From Sphingobacteriaceae bacterium (GTDB taxonomy: Bacteria > Bacteroidota > Bacteroidia > Sphingobacteriales > Sphingobacteriaceae), in NCBI GenBank assembly GCA_017745075.1, contig JAGIAD010000019.1, forward strand, positions 1 through 35,809: a stretch of 35,809 nt of DNA. Reading direction: 5' to 3'. Both the position numbers and the translations under genes were made by a program. This document shows positions 8,077-15,147 of the stretch, piece after piece. Under the pieces are notes generated by a model. That model saw nothing but the letters and a program-made list of their open reading frames with translations. It did no database searches and was not told where the DNA came from. Each line of letters opens with the position of its first letter. Within the stretch, counting starts at the first letter, position 1.

Positions 8077-8199
8077 AAAAATATTCTTTAAAAGAATGAG
8101 GGTAGATTTGTCCACAAACATTTCTTTGCCTGTTGCAAAAAAAGTTTAATGGTTTAACCTAAAGGGAGACGATAATTTTGATGACGGGAAAAGAACTGA

Positions 8200-8310
8200 T
8201 TAGAATTTTTCATCATCGCTGGGAATCTGCTCAGCGGAGAAATAACAGTACAACATTAATCCAAAAGAGATAATATAAAATACCGCCGTAATTAAAAGGA
8301 ATGTGCTCAT
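8200..8310 (-). CDS. 36-residue single-span membrane protein
   Basis: Short frame ATG (8310) to TAA (8200): starts MSTFLLITAVFYIISFG, continues LMLYCYFSAEQ and ends IPSDDEKF. A single hydrophobic helix covers about residues 3-24 and is followed by a short acidic tail, the organisation of many real bacterial microproteins. An A/T-rich leader (AAAAATTTAT) precedes the ATG. It lies in an otherwise gene-free stretch, convergent with the 69-residue membrane protein. The family is not recognised. Support is the amphipathic logic of the sequence only; comparative data would be needed to be sure. Confidence 0.5.
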   Translation of the reverse strand: MSTFLLITAVFYIISFGLMLYCYFSAEQIPSDDEKF

Positions 8311-8528
8311 ATAAATTTTTATTTGGTTAGTGTAATTATAACATTAAGTTATCTTAAATAAAAGAGGGTGGCACATTAATTTTGTATTAATTATCAACAT
8401 AATAAATTTTAATGTTGAAAACTATTTATTTAGTTGATTTATATACAGGTTTATTTACTAAATCAGGCTTAAAAACAAGTGGATGCGATATGCTCGAGAA
8501 ATATGAATCCATCTGCGGTGATCATCTT

Positions 8529-8724
8529 AAATCAGCGGGAAATGCCTTGCCAACGGTTCCCGCTGATTTCATGCGCTCGACACGTAAGCATAATTAGCCA
8601 CAGATAAAGAGGATGCACACAGATATAAATCCGTGTTTATCTGTGTGCATCTGTGGTTAAAAACCCTTAACCTAATGACATTGTGCTAATGGTTCCCCGC
8701 TGATTTCGCAGATATCCGCAGAGG
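8529..8724. repeat. Palindrome plus partial direct copy (CCCGCTGATTT type)
   Basis: Perfect 13-bp inverted arms AAATCAGCGGGAA (8529-8541) and TTCCCGCTGATTT (8557-8569) enclose a 15-base loop. The right arm recurs as GGTTCCCCGCTGATTTC at 8691-8707 with one extra C, followed by GCAGATATCCGCAGAG. It is part of the 513-base spacer 8311-8823, which otherwise contains only the CCACAGAT palindrome and no convincing gene. Confidence 0.7.
8598..8656. repeat. Palindromic intergenic repeat (CCACAGAT type)
   Basis: Perfect 14-bp arms GATGCACACAGATA (8612-8625) and TATCTGTGTGCATC (8638-8651) are extended by outer CCACAG (8598-8603) and CTGTGG (8651-8656), with an 8-base insertion in the left side. This is a REP-like element that lies between, and is distinct from, the two copies of the CCCGCTGATTT repeat. 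Confidence 0.75.
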
Positions 8725-8823
8725 TTTTGAAAGTGGGTGTTCAGCGCTTTTGTGGCGGCCGGTAATGCTTTCTGTTACAGGTTCTCGCTATGCTCTTAGT
8801 TTTCTGTTCGCAGTTCGTGAGCT

Positions 8824-9783
8824 TTATCTCGCCTGAAATTTATCCCGGTACTGCGTTGGGGTCATGCCAACTGATTTCCTGAATACTTTTCTAAATGCTT
8901 TTGGATCATTGTAGCCTGAATTATAAATAACCTCTGTCATTTGTTGAGCGGTTTGTTCCAATAACTTTTTAGCAGCCTCGATACGGGTCTGTTGAAGGTA
9001 CTCGATAGGGGTAATGCCAATTACCTGTTTAAAGCGGCGTACAATATTTCGTCTGCTGGAAGGTATGTCTTTGATCATCTCTTCAATAGTGGCCAGATCC
9101 TGATAATTGTTTTCAATTTTTTCCTGGGCAGAGGCTACAATATCATCATTGTGGTGACGGATAGGCTGGAAAGTGCTAAAATAAGATTGGTTTACGCGGT
9201 CCATATCAATTGCGAAAATCTTGGCTACTTTAACCGCCATGTCTTTTCCGCAATGAAGATGTAAAAGGTGTAACAATAAATGAAAAGTAGAAGTTGCACC
9301 GCCACTGGTAAATAGTCTGCCGTCTTGTGTTACTGTTTTATCAGCTTTTAAATGTACCTGCGGAAAGGCGGTAGAAAAAGCAGTGCAGGCATCAACATGG
9401 GTAGTGGCCGATTTGCCATCCAATAATCCCGATGCCGCCAATAAAAACGCCCCGGTGCAAAAAGTTGCGATTTCTGCCCCTTCAAGATGTTGTTTGTTCA
9501 ACCACGGAATATAACCCTTATTAGCAGAAATACATTCATTAATATCATTGGTTGCAAAAGAAGGGATCAAAATAAGATCAATACCACCGGCTTTTTGCAA
9601 AGGGATGCATGGATGCTCACTAAAGTTGTAATTTTTGTCATCAGCGGTAATTAAACTGATGCTAAAAGGCGTTTGGATCCCATCTTTACGATAAAATCCG
9701 TTTACTGTATCAAAAACATCTAAAATAGCCGCTACACTTAATAATCTGAAGTTTTGGGGAATTAAAACACCTATTTTTTTCAT
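8824..9783 (-). CDS. GlxA-family transcriptional regulator (DJ-1/PfpI + AraC HTH)
   Basis: A 319-residue regulator. The N-terminal DJ-1/PfpI-like domain (about 1-190) has the nucleophile-elbow stretch ATFCTGAFLLAASGLLDG with Cys109 and the following SATTHVD. The C-terminal AraC helix-turn-helix pair (about 215-316) contains RNIVRRFKQVIGITPIEYLQQTR and MTEVIYNSGYNDPKAFRKVFRKSVGMTPTQYR. This is the standard architecture of GlxA/CdhR-type regulators, whose sensor domain is usually not enzymatic. It is divergent from the DinB/DUF1579/DoxX-like operon, which it may control. The effector is unknown. Confidence 0.93.
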   Translation of the reverse strand: MKKIGVLIPQNFRLLSVAAILDVFDTVNGFYRKDGIQTPFSISLITADDKNYNFSEHPCIPLQKAGGIDLILIPSFATNDINECISANKGYIPWLNKQHLEGAEIATFCTGAFLLAASGLLDGKSATTHVDACTAFSTAFPQVHLKADKTVTQDGRLFTSGGATSTFHLLLHLLHLHCGKDMAVKVAKIFAIDMDRVNQSYFSTFQPIRHHNDDIVASAQEKIENNYQDLATIEEMIKDIPSSRRNIVRRFKQVIGITPIEYLQQTRIEAAKKLLEQTAQQMTEVIYNSGYNDPKAFRKVFRKSVGMTPTQYRDKFQAR

Positions 9784-9855
9784 TTGGTTAAAATTTCGGT
9801 ATCGTAAATATATAAAAATTGTCTGAAATGCCCCTCAATATTGACTTTTACGGCA

Positions 9856-9887
9856 TTGACGTTCGGCTAAATTAACAACTAACTTTA
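9856..9887 (+). promoter_or_regulatory. Possible promoter for the DinB/DUF1579/DoxX operon
   Basis: TTG at 9856-9858 and TAACTTTA at 9880-9887 (one mismatch to TAnnTTTG) are 21 bases apart and lie 29 bases before the first ATG. The match is imperfect, so this is a weak call. Confidence 0.3.
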
Positions 9888-9915
9888 TTCCAAGTTAATC
9901 ACTAATTAAAAATAT

Positions 9916-10410
9916 ATGAAAACCAGCCCAACAAGTAACAGAATGTACGGTTTTTTAGTGCTTTACGAAATGCACACAGATTTTTTAGTAAGAGCATTAG
10001 ATGGAGTAGAGCAAAAGGATGCACAGAAAAGATTGGATACTAAAGCAAACCATATTGCCTGGATTACGGGAAGTGTGGTGCACAGCCGCTATTTTCTGGC
10101 CAAATCATTCGGTATCGAACTCCCATCTGTAACCGACGAACTTTTTGCCGGCAATAAAGGCATTATTGATGAAGCCACTTATCCGTCACTGGCAGATTAT
10201 ATAAAAGACTGGAAAGAAATTTCGCCCCGCTTACAGGAAGCTTTAACTGCAGCAACCAATGAAAAGCTAGATGAAAAACTGCTTATACCCGGCATGGAAA
10301 TAACATTGTTCGAAATGATCAGTTTTAGTAGCTACCGCGAAGCCAACTGCATTGGGCAGATTGCCCTTTGGCGGAGATTATTAGGATACCCTGGAATAAA
10401 TTACATGTAA
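9916..10410 (+). CDS. DinB-like four-helix protein
   Basis: A 164-residue protein that looks like the DinB/YfiT metal-binding fold: an N-terminal helix with YEMHTDF, a second helix with KANHIAWITGSVVHSRYFLA (about 43-62) and the C-terminal helix GQIALWRRLLGYPG. The C-terminal helix reads REANCIGQIALWRR, whereas relatives typically have a His just before the GQI motif, so a Cys (residue 145) replaces an expected metal ligand. Metal binding may be altered or lost. It is the first gene of a four-gene run (9916-11811), 3 bases before the next DinB-like gene. Its activity is unknown; the fold includes small-molecule thiol transferases. Confidence 0.75.
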   Translation: MKTSPTSNRMYGFLVLYEMHTDFLVRALDGVEQKDAQKRLDTKANHIAWITGSVVHSRYFLAKSFGIELPSVTDELFAGNKGIIDEATYPSLADYIKDWKEISPRLQEALTAATNEKLDEKLLIPGMEITLFEMISFSSYREANCIGQIALWRRLLGYPGINYM

Positions 10411-10413
10411 GTT

Positions 10414-10920
10414 ATGGAAAAGATAGTAAACGAAACCAACGAAGTTTTATCAACATTGGAAAACACTTTGTCGAAATTTGATACTGCCCAAATTAATACA
10501 GTGCCATTTAAAGGAAGCTGGACAGCAGGCCAATTGGCCGAACACCTGATTTTAGCAAATTCGGGCTTTCTACAGGTTATTAATGGTTCTGTAGGAGAAA
10601 CAGACAGGCCAGCTGATTTAATGCTTGGCCAGATTAAAAAAGATCTTTTAGATGCTGATGCGAAATACAATTCGCCAAAAGAAATTTACCCTGAAAATAA
10701 GACCTATAACCAGGTCAAATTATTGCAAAATTTAAAACAGATCAGGGAGGGGATATCCAATGCGGTAACCAGCCTCGATTTAACCAGAACATGCGTTTCT
10801 TATGAGCTACCGGTATATGGTTTTCTAACCCGCCTGGAAGCTATTTATTTTGTGATTTATCATACACAGCGCCATGTTCATCAGTTAAAGAACATTTACA
10901 ATAACTTAAACAGCAACTGA
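10414..10920 (+). CDS. DinB-superfamily protein
   Basis: A 168-residue DinB_2-type four-helix bundle. The motif SWTAGQLAEHLILAN gives His44, and the C-terminal YHTQRHVHQLKNI gives His150/His154/His156, so the usual metal-binding His triad is available. Members are cytosolic metal-dependent proteins, many of them thiol transferases of unknown substrate. It follows the first DinB-like gene by 3 bases and precedes a DUF1579 protein by 13 bases, so they are co-transcribed. The pairing suggests detoxification or stress chemistry, but the substrate cannot be told from the sequence. Confidence 0.85.
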   Translation: MEKIVNETNEVLSTLENTLSKFDTAQINTVPFKGSWTAGQLAEHLILANSGFLQVINGSVGETDRPADLMLGQIKKDLLDADAKYNSPKEIYPENKTYNQVKLLQNLKQIREGISNAVTSLDLTRTCVSYELPVYGFLTRLEAIYFVIYHTQRHVHQLKNIYNNLNSN

Positions 10921-10933
10921 TTTTACTAAATCT

Positions 10934-11341
10934 ATGAGAAACAAGAGTCTTTCTTTACTTAATCCCTATATCGGCAAATGGAAAACAGAAGGTTTAACCA
11001 GATCGGGCGAAGCAATTATTGGGACCGATACCTACGAATGGATTGAAGGTGGTTTCTTTTTAATGCATAAAGTAGACGTTGCATTTGGCAGGAAAAGAAT
11101 GCAGTCTTTAGAAATCACTCATTATGATGATATGGAAGATGTTTTCAGGTCGCAATCATTCGATAATAAAGGATGCATTTCTATCTCTACACTTAAAATT
11201 TACAACGACATCATTTTAATATTTGCTGATAATGAAAGATTTAAAGGGAATTTTAAAACCAGTACCATTGAAGGTCTGTGGGAGCAGTTTGACGGAAAAA
11301 ACTGGGTGCCATGGATGGATATAAAGTTAACCAGGGTATAA
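10934..11341 (+). CDS. DUF1579-like protein
   Basis: A 135-residue protein of the DUF1579/lipocalin-like type. It opens LLNPYIGKWKTEG, then YEWIEGGFFLMHKVDV, continues through beta-rich segments and ends GLWEQFDGKNWVPWMDIKLTRV. There is no signal peptide or membrane segment, so it is cytosolic. Family members occur beside DinB and DoxX genes in Bacteroidota and have no proven activity. It is the third gene of the 9916-11811 run. Confidence 0.75.
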   Translation: MRNKSLSLLNPYIGKWKTEGLTRSGEAIIGTDTYEWIEGGFFLMHKVDVAFGRKRMQSLEITHYDDMEDVFRSQSFDNKGCISISTLKIYNDIILIFADNERFKGNFKTSTIEGLWEQFDGKNWVPWMDIKLTRV

Positions 11342-11430
11342 TCAGTATGTCTTTTAACCGATTTAAACAGTAAACCAATAACAATTGAAAAAAAACATTA
11401 TTTTTAAATAAAAACTAAAACTTAACCAAT

Positions 11431-11811
11431 ATGAAAATCACAGTAATTGTTGTCCGCGTGCTCTTAGCCGCTATGTATCTATTTGCTTCTATAAGCTACT
11501 TTCTGAACTTTATGCCAAAAGCACCGGAAATGACGCCTGCACAAACCTCTTTTATGACAGGCCTGATGGCCTCTGTTTACCTTTTCCCTTTGATTAAAAT
11601 TACAGAATTGATTGGAGGTATATTGTTGCTTATCAACCGGACAGCGCCATTGGCATCGATCATAATTCTCCCGGTTACGTTGAATATCTTTCTATATACT
11701 GCGTTTTTAGCACAGCCAAAAGATCTTCCAATGAGTGCAGTGATGTTATTGTTCAACCTGTTCCTGCTTTACGCCTACAGGGCCAAATATCTGCCAATTG
11801 TTTCAAAGTAA
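11431..11811 (+). CDS. DoxX-like small membrane protein
   Basis: A 126-residue integral membrane protein with four hydrophobic segments (about 5-24, 43-63, 68-88 and 97-117). The pattern VRVLLAAMYLFASISYFLNF, KITELIGGILLLINR and LFNLFLLYAYRAKY fits the DoxX/DoxD-like family. These often accompany redox or stress genes, but their biochemical role is unclear. It follows the DUF1579 gene by 89 bases, so it may have its own promoter. Confidence 0.8.
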   Translation: MKITVIVVRVLLAAMYLFASISYFLNFMPKAPEMTPAQTSFMTGLMASVYLFPLIKITELIGGILLLINRTAPLASIIILPVTLNIFLYTAFLAQPKDLPMSAVMLLFNLFLLYAYRAKYLPIVSK

Positions 11812-11910
11812 ATTTACCTTTTATAAAACTTTCTCATACTTTTTCTCTTTATTTAGTGTTTCCATATCGTGTAATTCGTTATCTTTAGAAACTAACTAGA
11901 AATAAAAAAT

Positions 11911-12342
11911 ATGAGAAAGTTACCATTTTTAATGCTGCTCTTCATAGCAGTATCATTTTCTGCCTTCGCGCAGAACAAAGATGCTATTTTAGGGAAATGG
12001 CTTAATCCGTCGGGAGAAGGACAGATAGAGATTTATAAAAAAGGCGATAAGTTTTACGGTAAACTGGCATGGATGAAGGAACCAAACCTCAATGGAAAAC
12101 CTAAGTTAGATGTTAAAAATCCTGACGAAAACTTACAGAAAAGGGCTTTGTTAAATCTTGAGATATTAAAAGATTTTGTTTACGATAACAATAAATGGAC
12201 CGGTGGTACAATTTATGATCCGAAAAGTGGTAAAACCTATAGTTGTAACATGACTTTAAAAAGTGCCGATGTATTAAACATCCGCGGTTATATCGGTATT
12301 TCGCTTTTAGGCCGATCGGAGACTTTTAGAAGAGTTAAATAA
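11911..12342 (+). CDS. Secreted DUF2147 protein
   Basis: A 143-residue protein with a signal peptide (MRKLPFLMLLFIAVSFSAFA, cut before QNKD) and a DUF2147 domain: ILGKWLNPSGEGQIEIYK, FYGKLAWMKEPN, a KNPDENLQKR turn, GGTIYDPKSGKTYSC and LNIRGYIGISLLGRSETFRR. These small periplasmic beta-barrel-like proteins are widespread in Bacteroidota and their role is not established. The next gene starts 8 bases later, so the two are an operon. Confidence 0.9.
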   Translation: MRKLPFLMLLFIAVSFSAFAQNKDAILGKWLNPSGEGQIEIYKKGDKFYGKLAWMKEPNLNGKPKLDVKNPDENLQKRALLNLEILKDFVYDNNKWTGGTIYDPKSGKTYSCNMTLKSADVLNIRGYIGISLLGRSETFRRVK

Positions 12343-12350
12343 ATAATACA

Positions 12351-13370
12351 ATGATGAAACTAATATGGTGCCTTTTACTGGTACCTTTTTTTTGCGCTGC
12401 GCAGTCATATATCGTTAAACCATTAACCGAGGGAAACAAAAGCAGCATACGTGGTTTAAGTGTGGTATCCGATCAGGTCATCTGGGTAAGTGGAAGCAAC
12501 GGTTCGATTGGTAAAAGTACCGATGGCGGCAACACCTGGAAGTGGGTTAAGCCGGAAGGTTACGAAAAACTCGACTTCAGGGATATTGAAGCTTTTGACG
12601 ATCAAAATGCCATCATTGTAAATGCCGGATCGCCCGCTTATATCCTTAAAACAAATGATGGGGGAGTAAGCTGGACAACACATTATAAAAATGCAGATAC
12701 TACCATATTTTTAGATGGCGCCGGCTTTTGGGATAAAACCAAAGGACTCATTTTCGGCGATCCGATAAATAACAAGCTGCAGTTGCTTAAAACTTCCGAT
12801 GCAGGTAAAAGCTGGCAGGATATAACTGCTAACTTAAAAAGCAACCTGGTTAAAGGCGAGGCCAGTTTTGCAGCCAGCGGAACCACTATTAAGACCTTGC
12901 CTGGCGGTAAAACCTGGATTGCTACCGGGGGCGCGGTATCTAACATCTATTTTTCGCCTGATTACGGAGCGCACTGGCAGGTATTCAAATGCCCGATTTT
13001 GCAAGGCGAAAACAGTACCGGGCCTTTTTCCATCGATTTTTTGAATGAGAAAACCGGCGTTGCGGTTGGCGGCAATTATGTTAAGGATAAAGAAAATACC
13101 AATAATGTGCTGCTAACCAGCGATGGGGGCAAAACCTGGCAGAAACCCGCCACACCGGTTTTCGGATACCGGTCTGGCGTAACTTACATCAATGCCAAAA
13201 CACTGATTGCCACCGGCACCTCTGGTACAGATGTATCAACAGATGGTGGCCAGAACTGGAAGCACATTTCTGATAAAAGTTTTAATGCGGTTCAGAAAGC
13301 AAAAAAAGGCAGGATTGTGATCCTGGCCGGAGAAAAAGGAAGCGTATATAAACTGGAGGTTGCGAACTGA
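12351..13370 (+). CDS. Secreted Ycf48-like beta-propeller protein
   Basis: A 339-residue exported protein with a signal peptide (about 1-18, ending FFCAAQS) and repeated Asp-box/BNR-like units: STDGGNTWKW, TNDGGVSWTT, TSDAGKSWQD, SPDYGAHWQVF, TSDGGKTWQK and STDGGQNWKH. Six or seven blades are expected from the spacing, as in Ycf48/Hcf136-type propellers. The plant and cyanobacterial members assemble photosystem II, but Bacteroidota homologues must do something else, so only the fold is asserted. The first two codons are both ATG; either may be used. It is co-transcribed with the DUF2147 gene. Confidence 0.88.
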   Translation: MMKLIWCLLLVPFFCAAQSYIVKPLTEGNKSSIRGLSVVSDQVIWVSGSNGSIGKSTDGGNTWKWVKPEGYEKLDFRDIEAFDDQNAIIVNAGSPAYILKTNDGGVSWTTHYKNADTTIFLDGAGFWDKTKGLIFGDPINNKLQLLKTSDAGKSWQDITANLKSNLVKGEASFAASGTTIKTLPGGKTWIATGGAVSNIYFSPDYGAHWQVFKCPILQGENSTGPFSIDFLNEKTGVAVGGNYVKDKENTNNVLLTSDGGKTWQKPATPVFGYRSGVTYINAKTLIATGTSGTDVSTDGGQNWKHISDKSFNAVQKAKKGRIVILAGEKGSVYKLEVAN

Positions 13371-13418
13371 TATTTGCGCAAATAACGTAACAATTCTAAT
13401 AATTGTTATTCTAACAAT
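13371..13418. other. Cluster of short palindromes after the propeller gene
   Basis: TATTTGCGCAAATA (13371-13384) is a perfect 14-bp palindrome directly after the stop. Then TAACAATT (13388-13395), AATTGTTA (13401-13408) and TAACAAT (13412-13418) form two overlapping inverted pairs. They could be a weak terminator for 11911-13370 or an operator region for terC, which starts about 105 bases downstream. No poly-T tract follows. Confidence 0.4.
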
Positions 13419-13523
13419 AAAAACAACAGTTAAAATAAACAGTTTGATTAGCGGGAATGATAAAATTTTGTTTCTTTGCTATAATAACTAAAACATTAAT
13501 TTAAAAAAAACTAGACACGCTCA

Positions 13524-14339
13524 ATGGATTTTCTGCATACAATTTTAGGTGATGACATACAGGCCGGATTATTGATTATTTTAAACCTTATTGTAATTGA
13601 AAGTTTGCTCTCGGTTGATAATGCTGCGGTTTTGGCAACCATGGTAATGGACCTGCCTAAAAACCAACGGGATAAAGCATTAAAGTATGGCATTATAGGT
13701 GCTTATGTTTTCAGGGGGATCTGTTTATTCCTGGCTGCATGGTTGGTTAAAATCTGGTGGCTAAAACCACTTGGCGGTTTATACCTGTTATACCTGGCAT
13801 TCGATTATTTCAGAAAAAAGAACAGTAAAAAAGATGAAGAAGAAGAGGAGGTAGATAAAAGCAAAAGCTGGATATATAAATCGACCGTTGGCCTGGTCGG
13901 TAACTTTTGGGCAACTGTAGCCCTGGTAGAGGTGATGGATCTGGCCTTTTCAATCGATAATGTTTTTGCTGCGGTTGCTTTTACCGACCATATCTGGTTA
14001 ATTTATATCGGTGTATTTATCGGCATATTGGCCATGCGTTTTGTGGCTCAGGCTTTTGTAAAGCTGATGGAAAAATTTACCTTTTTAGAAACAGTAGCTT
14101 TTATTGTGATCGGGGTATTGGGCATTAAACTTACCTCTTCGGTATTTACCCATTTCAATCCCGAATCGCCTGTTTCGCACGCTATTGAAGGCGAAAAAAC
14201 AGATCTTTTTGTGTCTGTTTTCACAGTAGCTATTTTTATTTTGCCGGTATTGAGCTCTTTATTGTTCAACTTTCCGAAGAAACACAAAAGTGATGTTATC
14301 ATCTCTGAAGATGCAGAAGATGTATTGGATAAATCTTAA
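13524..14339 (+). CDS. terC: TerC-family integral membrane protein
   Basis: A 271-residue polytopic membrane protein with about seven hydrophobic segments. The two TerC repeats are visible: ESLLSVDNAAVLA (Asp32-Asn33) and VMDLAFSIDNVFAA (Asp145-Asn146), acidic/Asn motifs typical of the family. A highly charged cytosolic loop (about 98-113, KKNSKKDEEEEEVDK) separates the halves. TerC proteins are linked to tellurite resistance and, in characterised members, to metal (Mn) export in partnership with secreted enzymes. It is the first gene of the Ter region; an 85-base gap containing a strong dyad separates it from the other ter genes, so it may be transcribed separately or with them. Confidence 0.93.
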   Translation: MDFLHTILGDDIQAGLLIILNLIVIESLLSVDNAAVLATMVMDLPKNQRDKALKYGIIGAYVFRGICLFLAAWLVKIWWLKPLGGLYLLYLAFDYFRKKNSKKDEEEEEVDKSKSWIYKSTVGLVGNFWATVALVEVMDLAFSIDNVFAAVAFTDHIWLIYIGVFIGILAMRFVAQAFVKLMEKFTFLETVAFIVIGVLGIKLTSSVFTHFNPESPVSHAIEGEKTDLFVSVFTVAIFILPVLSSLLFNFPKKHKSDVIISEDAEDVLDKS

Positions 14340-14384
14340 TGTTAAGGCTTGTCAGCCATAAATCTTACAGTTGAACCTTCCCGG

Positions 14385-14405
14385 TATTACAATCTGATTG
14401 TAATA
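14385..14405. promoter_or_regulatory. 21-bp perfect dyad, putative operator of the Ter operon
   Basis: TATTACAATC (14385-14394), a central T, and GATTGTAATA (14396-14405) form a perfect palindrome with 10-bp arms. It lies in the 85-base gap between terC and the HAD gene, 20-38 bases before the possible start codons. There is no T-run after it, so a terminator is less likely than a protein-binding site. The half-site resembles the TAACAATT arms at 13388-13408. The regulator is not in the window. Confidence 0.5.
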
Positions 14406-14424
14406 TCAGGACATATTAAAATAG

Positions 14425-15147
14425 ATGAGGAAACAGGTGCAAATGGCTTTTTACAAACATTACTCGTTCGATCTTTGGTTAACACTGATTAAATCCAATC
14501 CAAGGTATAAGCAGGAGCGGGTACAATATTTTTACCGGAACTTTAACGGAAAAAATAAAACAGCTGAAGAAATTGCCATCATTTTCCGCCAGGTTGATTT
14601 AATGGTAAATGCCATTAACGAAAAGGCCGGAAAAAATGTTGATGCCGAAGAAATGTACCTGATGATTATCAGCATGATTAACGATTATGATTTTAATTTC
14701 CGTGATGTAGACCTGCAGCAGCTTGATCATGATATGGAGCAGATTGTATTTATGCATATGCCAAAGCTCTATAGCGATGATTGTTTAGATGTGCTGGCTA
14801 AAATCAAGGAATCTGGTAAGAGCACAACCAATATCTTAAGCAATACCGGTTTTATTAAAGGTAAAACCTTGAAAAAAGTCGTTTATCAATTGGGGATCGA
14901 TCAATATATCGATTTTCAGCTTTATTCGGATGAAGTGCGCATGTCGAAACCCAGTACCGGCTTTTTTCAGCTGATGCTGGATACGATCGACAGGACAAAA
15001 CATCCTGGTTTATTGTTATCGGAAGTGATCCATATTGGTGATAACCCGTATGCTGATGTACGCGGGGCCGAAGCCATGGGGATCAACAGTATGCTCATCA
15101 ATTCAAATAATCTATCTATCTCAAACCTACTCTATGATACCGTATAG
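14425..15147 (+). CDS. HAD-superfamily hydrolase of the Ter operon
   Basis: A 240-residue HAD-fold protein. Motif I is FDLWLT (Asp16), motif II ILSNTGF (Ser139), motif III Lys175 in MSKPSTG and motif IV GDNPYADVRGAEAMG (Asp206, Asp211). Compared with ordinary HAD phosphatases (DxD) the second Asp of motif I is a Trp (Asp16-Leu-Trp), so the general acid/base is missing; haloacid dehalogenases also differ at this position (DxY). The annotated start gives seven extra residues before MAFYKHYSFDLW; an ATG at 14443 with GAGGAAACAGG just upstream is an alternative. It overlaps the next gene by 14 bases, so they are translated together. Ter systems of other bacteria also pair HADs with PRTases. Confidence 0.85.
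   Translation: MRKQVQMAFYKHYSFDLWLTLIKSNPRYKQERVQYFYRNFNGKNKTAEEIAIIFRQVDLMVNAINEKAGKNVDAEEMYLMIISMINDYDFNFRDVDLQQLDHDMEQIVFMHMPKLYSDDCLDVLAKIKESGKSTTNILSNTGFIKGKTLKKVVYQLGIDQYIDFQLYSDEVRMSKPSTGFFQLMLDTIDRTKHPGLLLSEVIHIGDNPYADVRGAEAMGINSMLINSNNLSISNLLYDTV

Noticed and set aside
8083..8097. ATTCTTT-A-AAAGAAT palindrome after the 69-residue gene as a terminator.
   Set aside because: The arms are separated by a single base, the stem is purely AT-rich and there is no T-run after it, so it is too weak to call.
8412..8597. A 61-codon plus-strand frame in the repeat-rich spacer.
   Set aside because: Its second half is the CCCGCTGATTT palindrome, it has no domain or membrane features and the composition is that of a repeat, so a chance frame is more likely.
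15035..15133. Upstream start for the PRTase-like gene.
   Set aside because: The 33 extra residues read through the HAD gene in another frame and have no PRTase similarity; the ATG at 15134 gives a normal short overlap.
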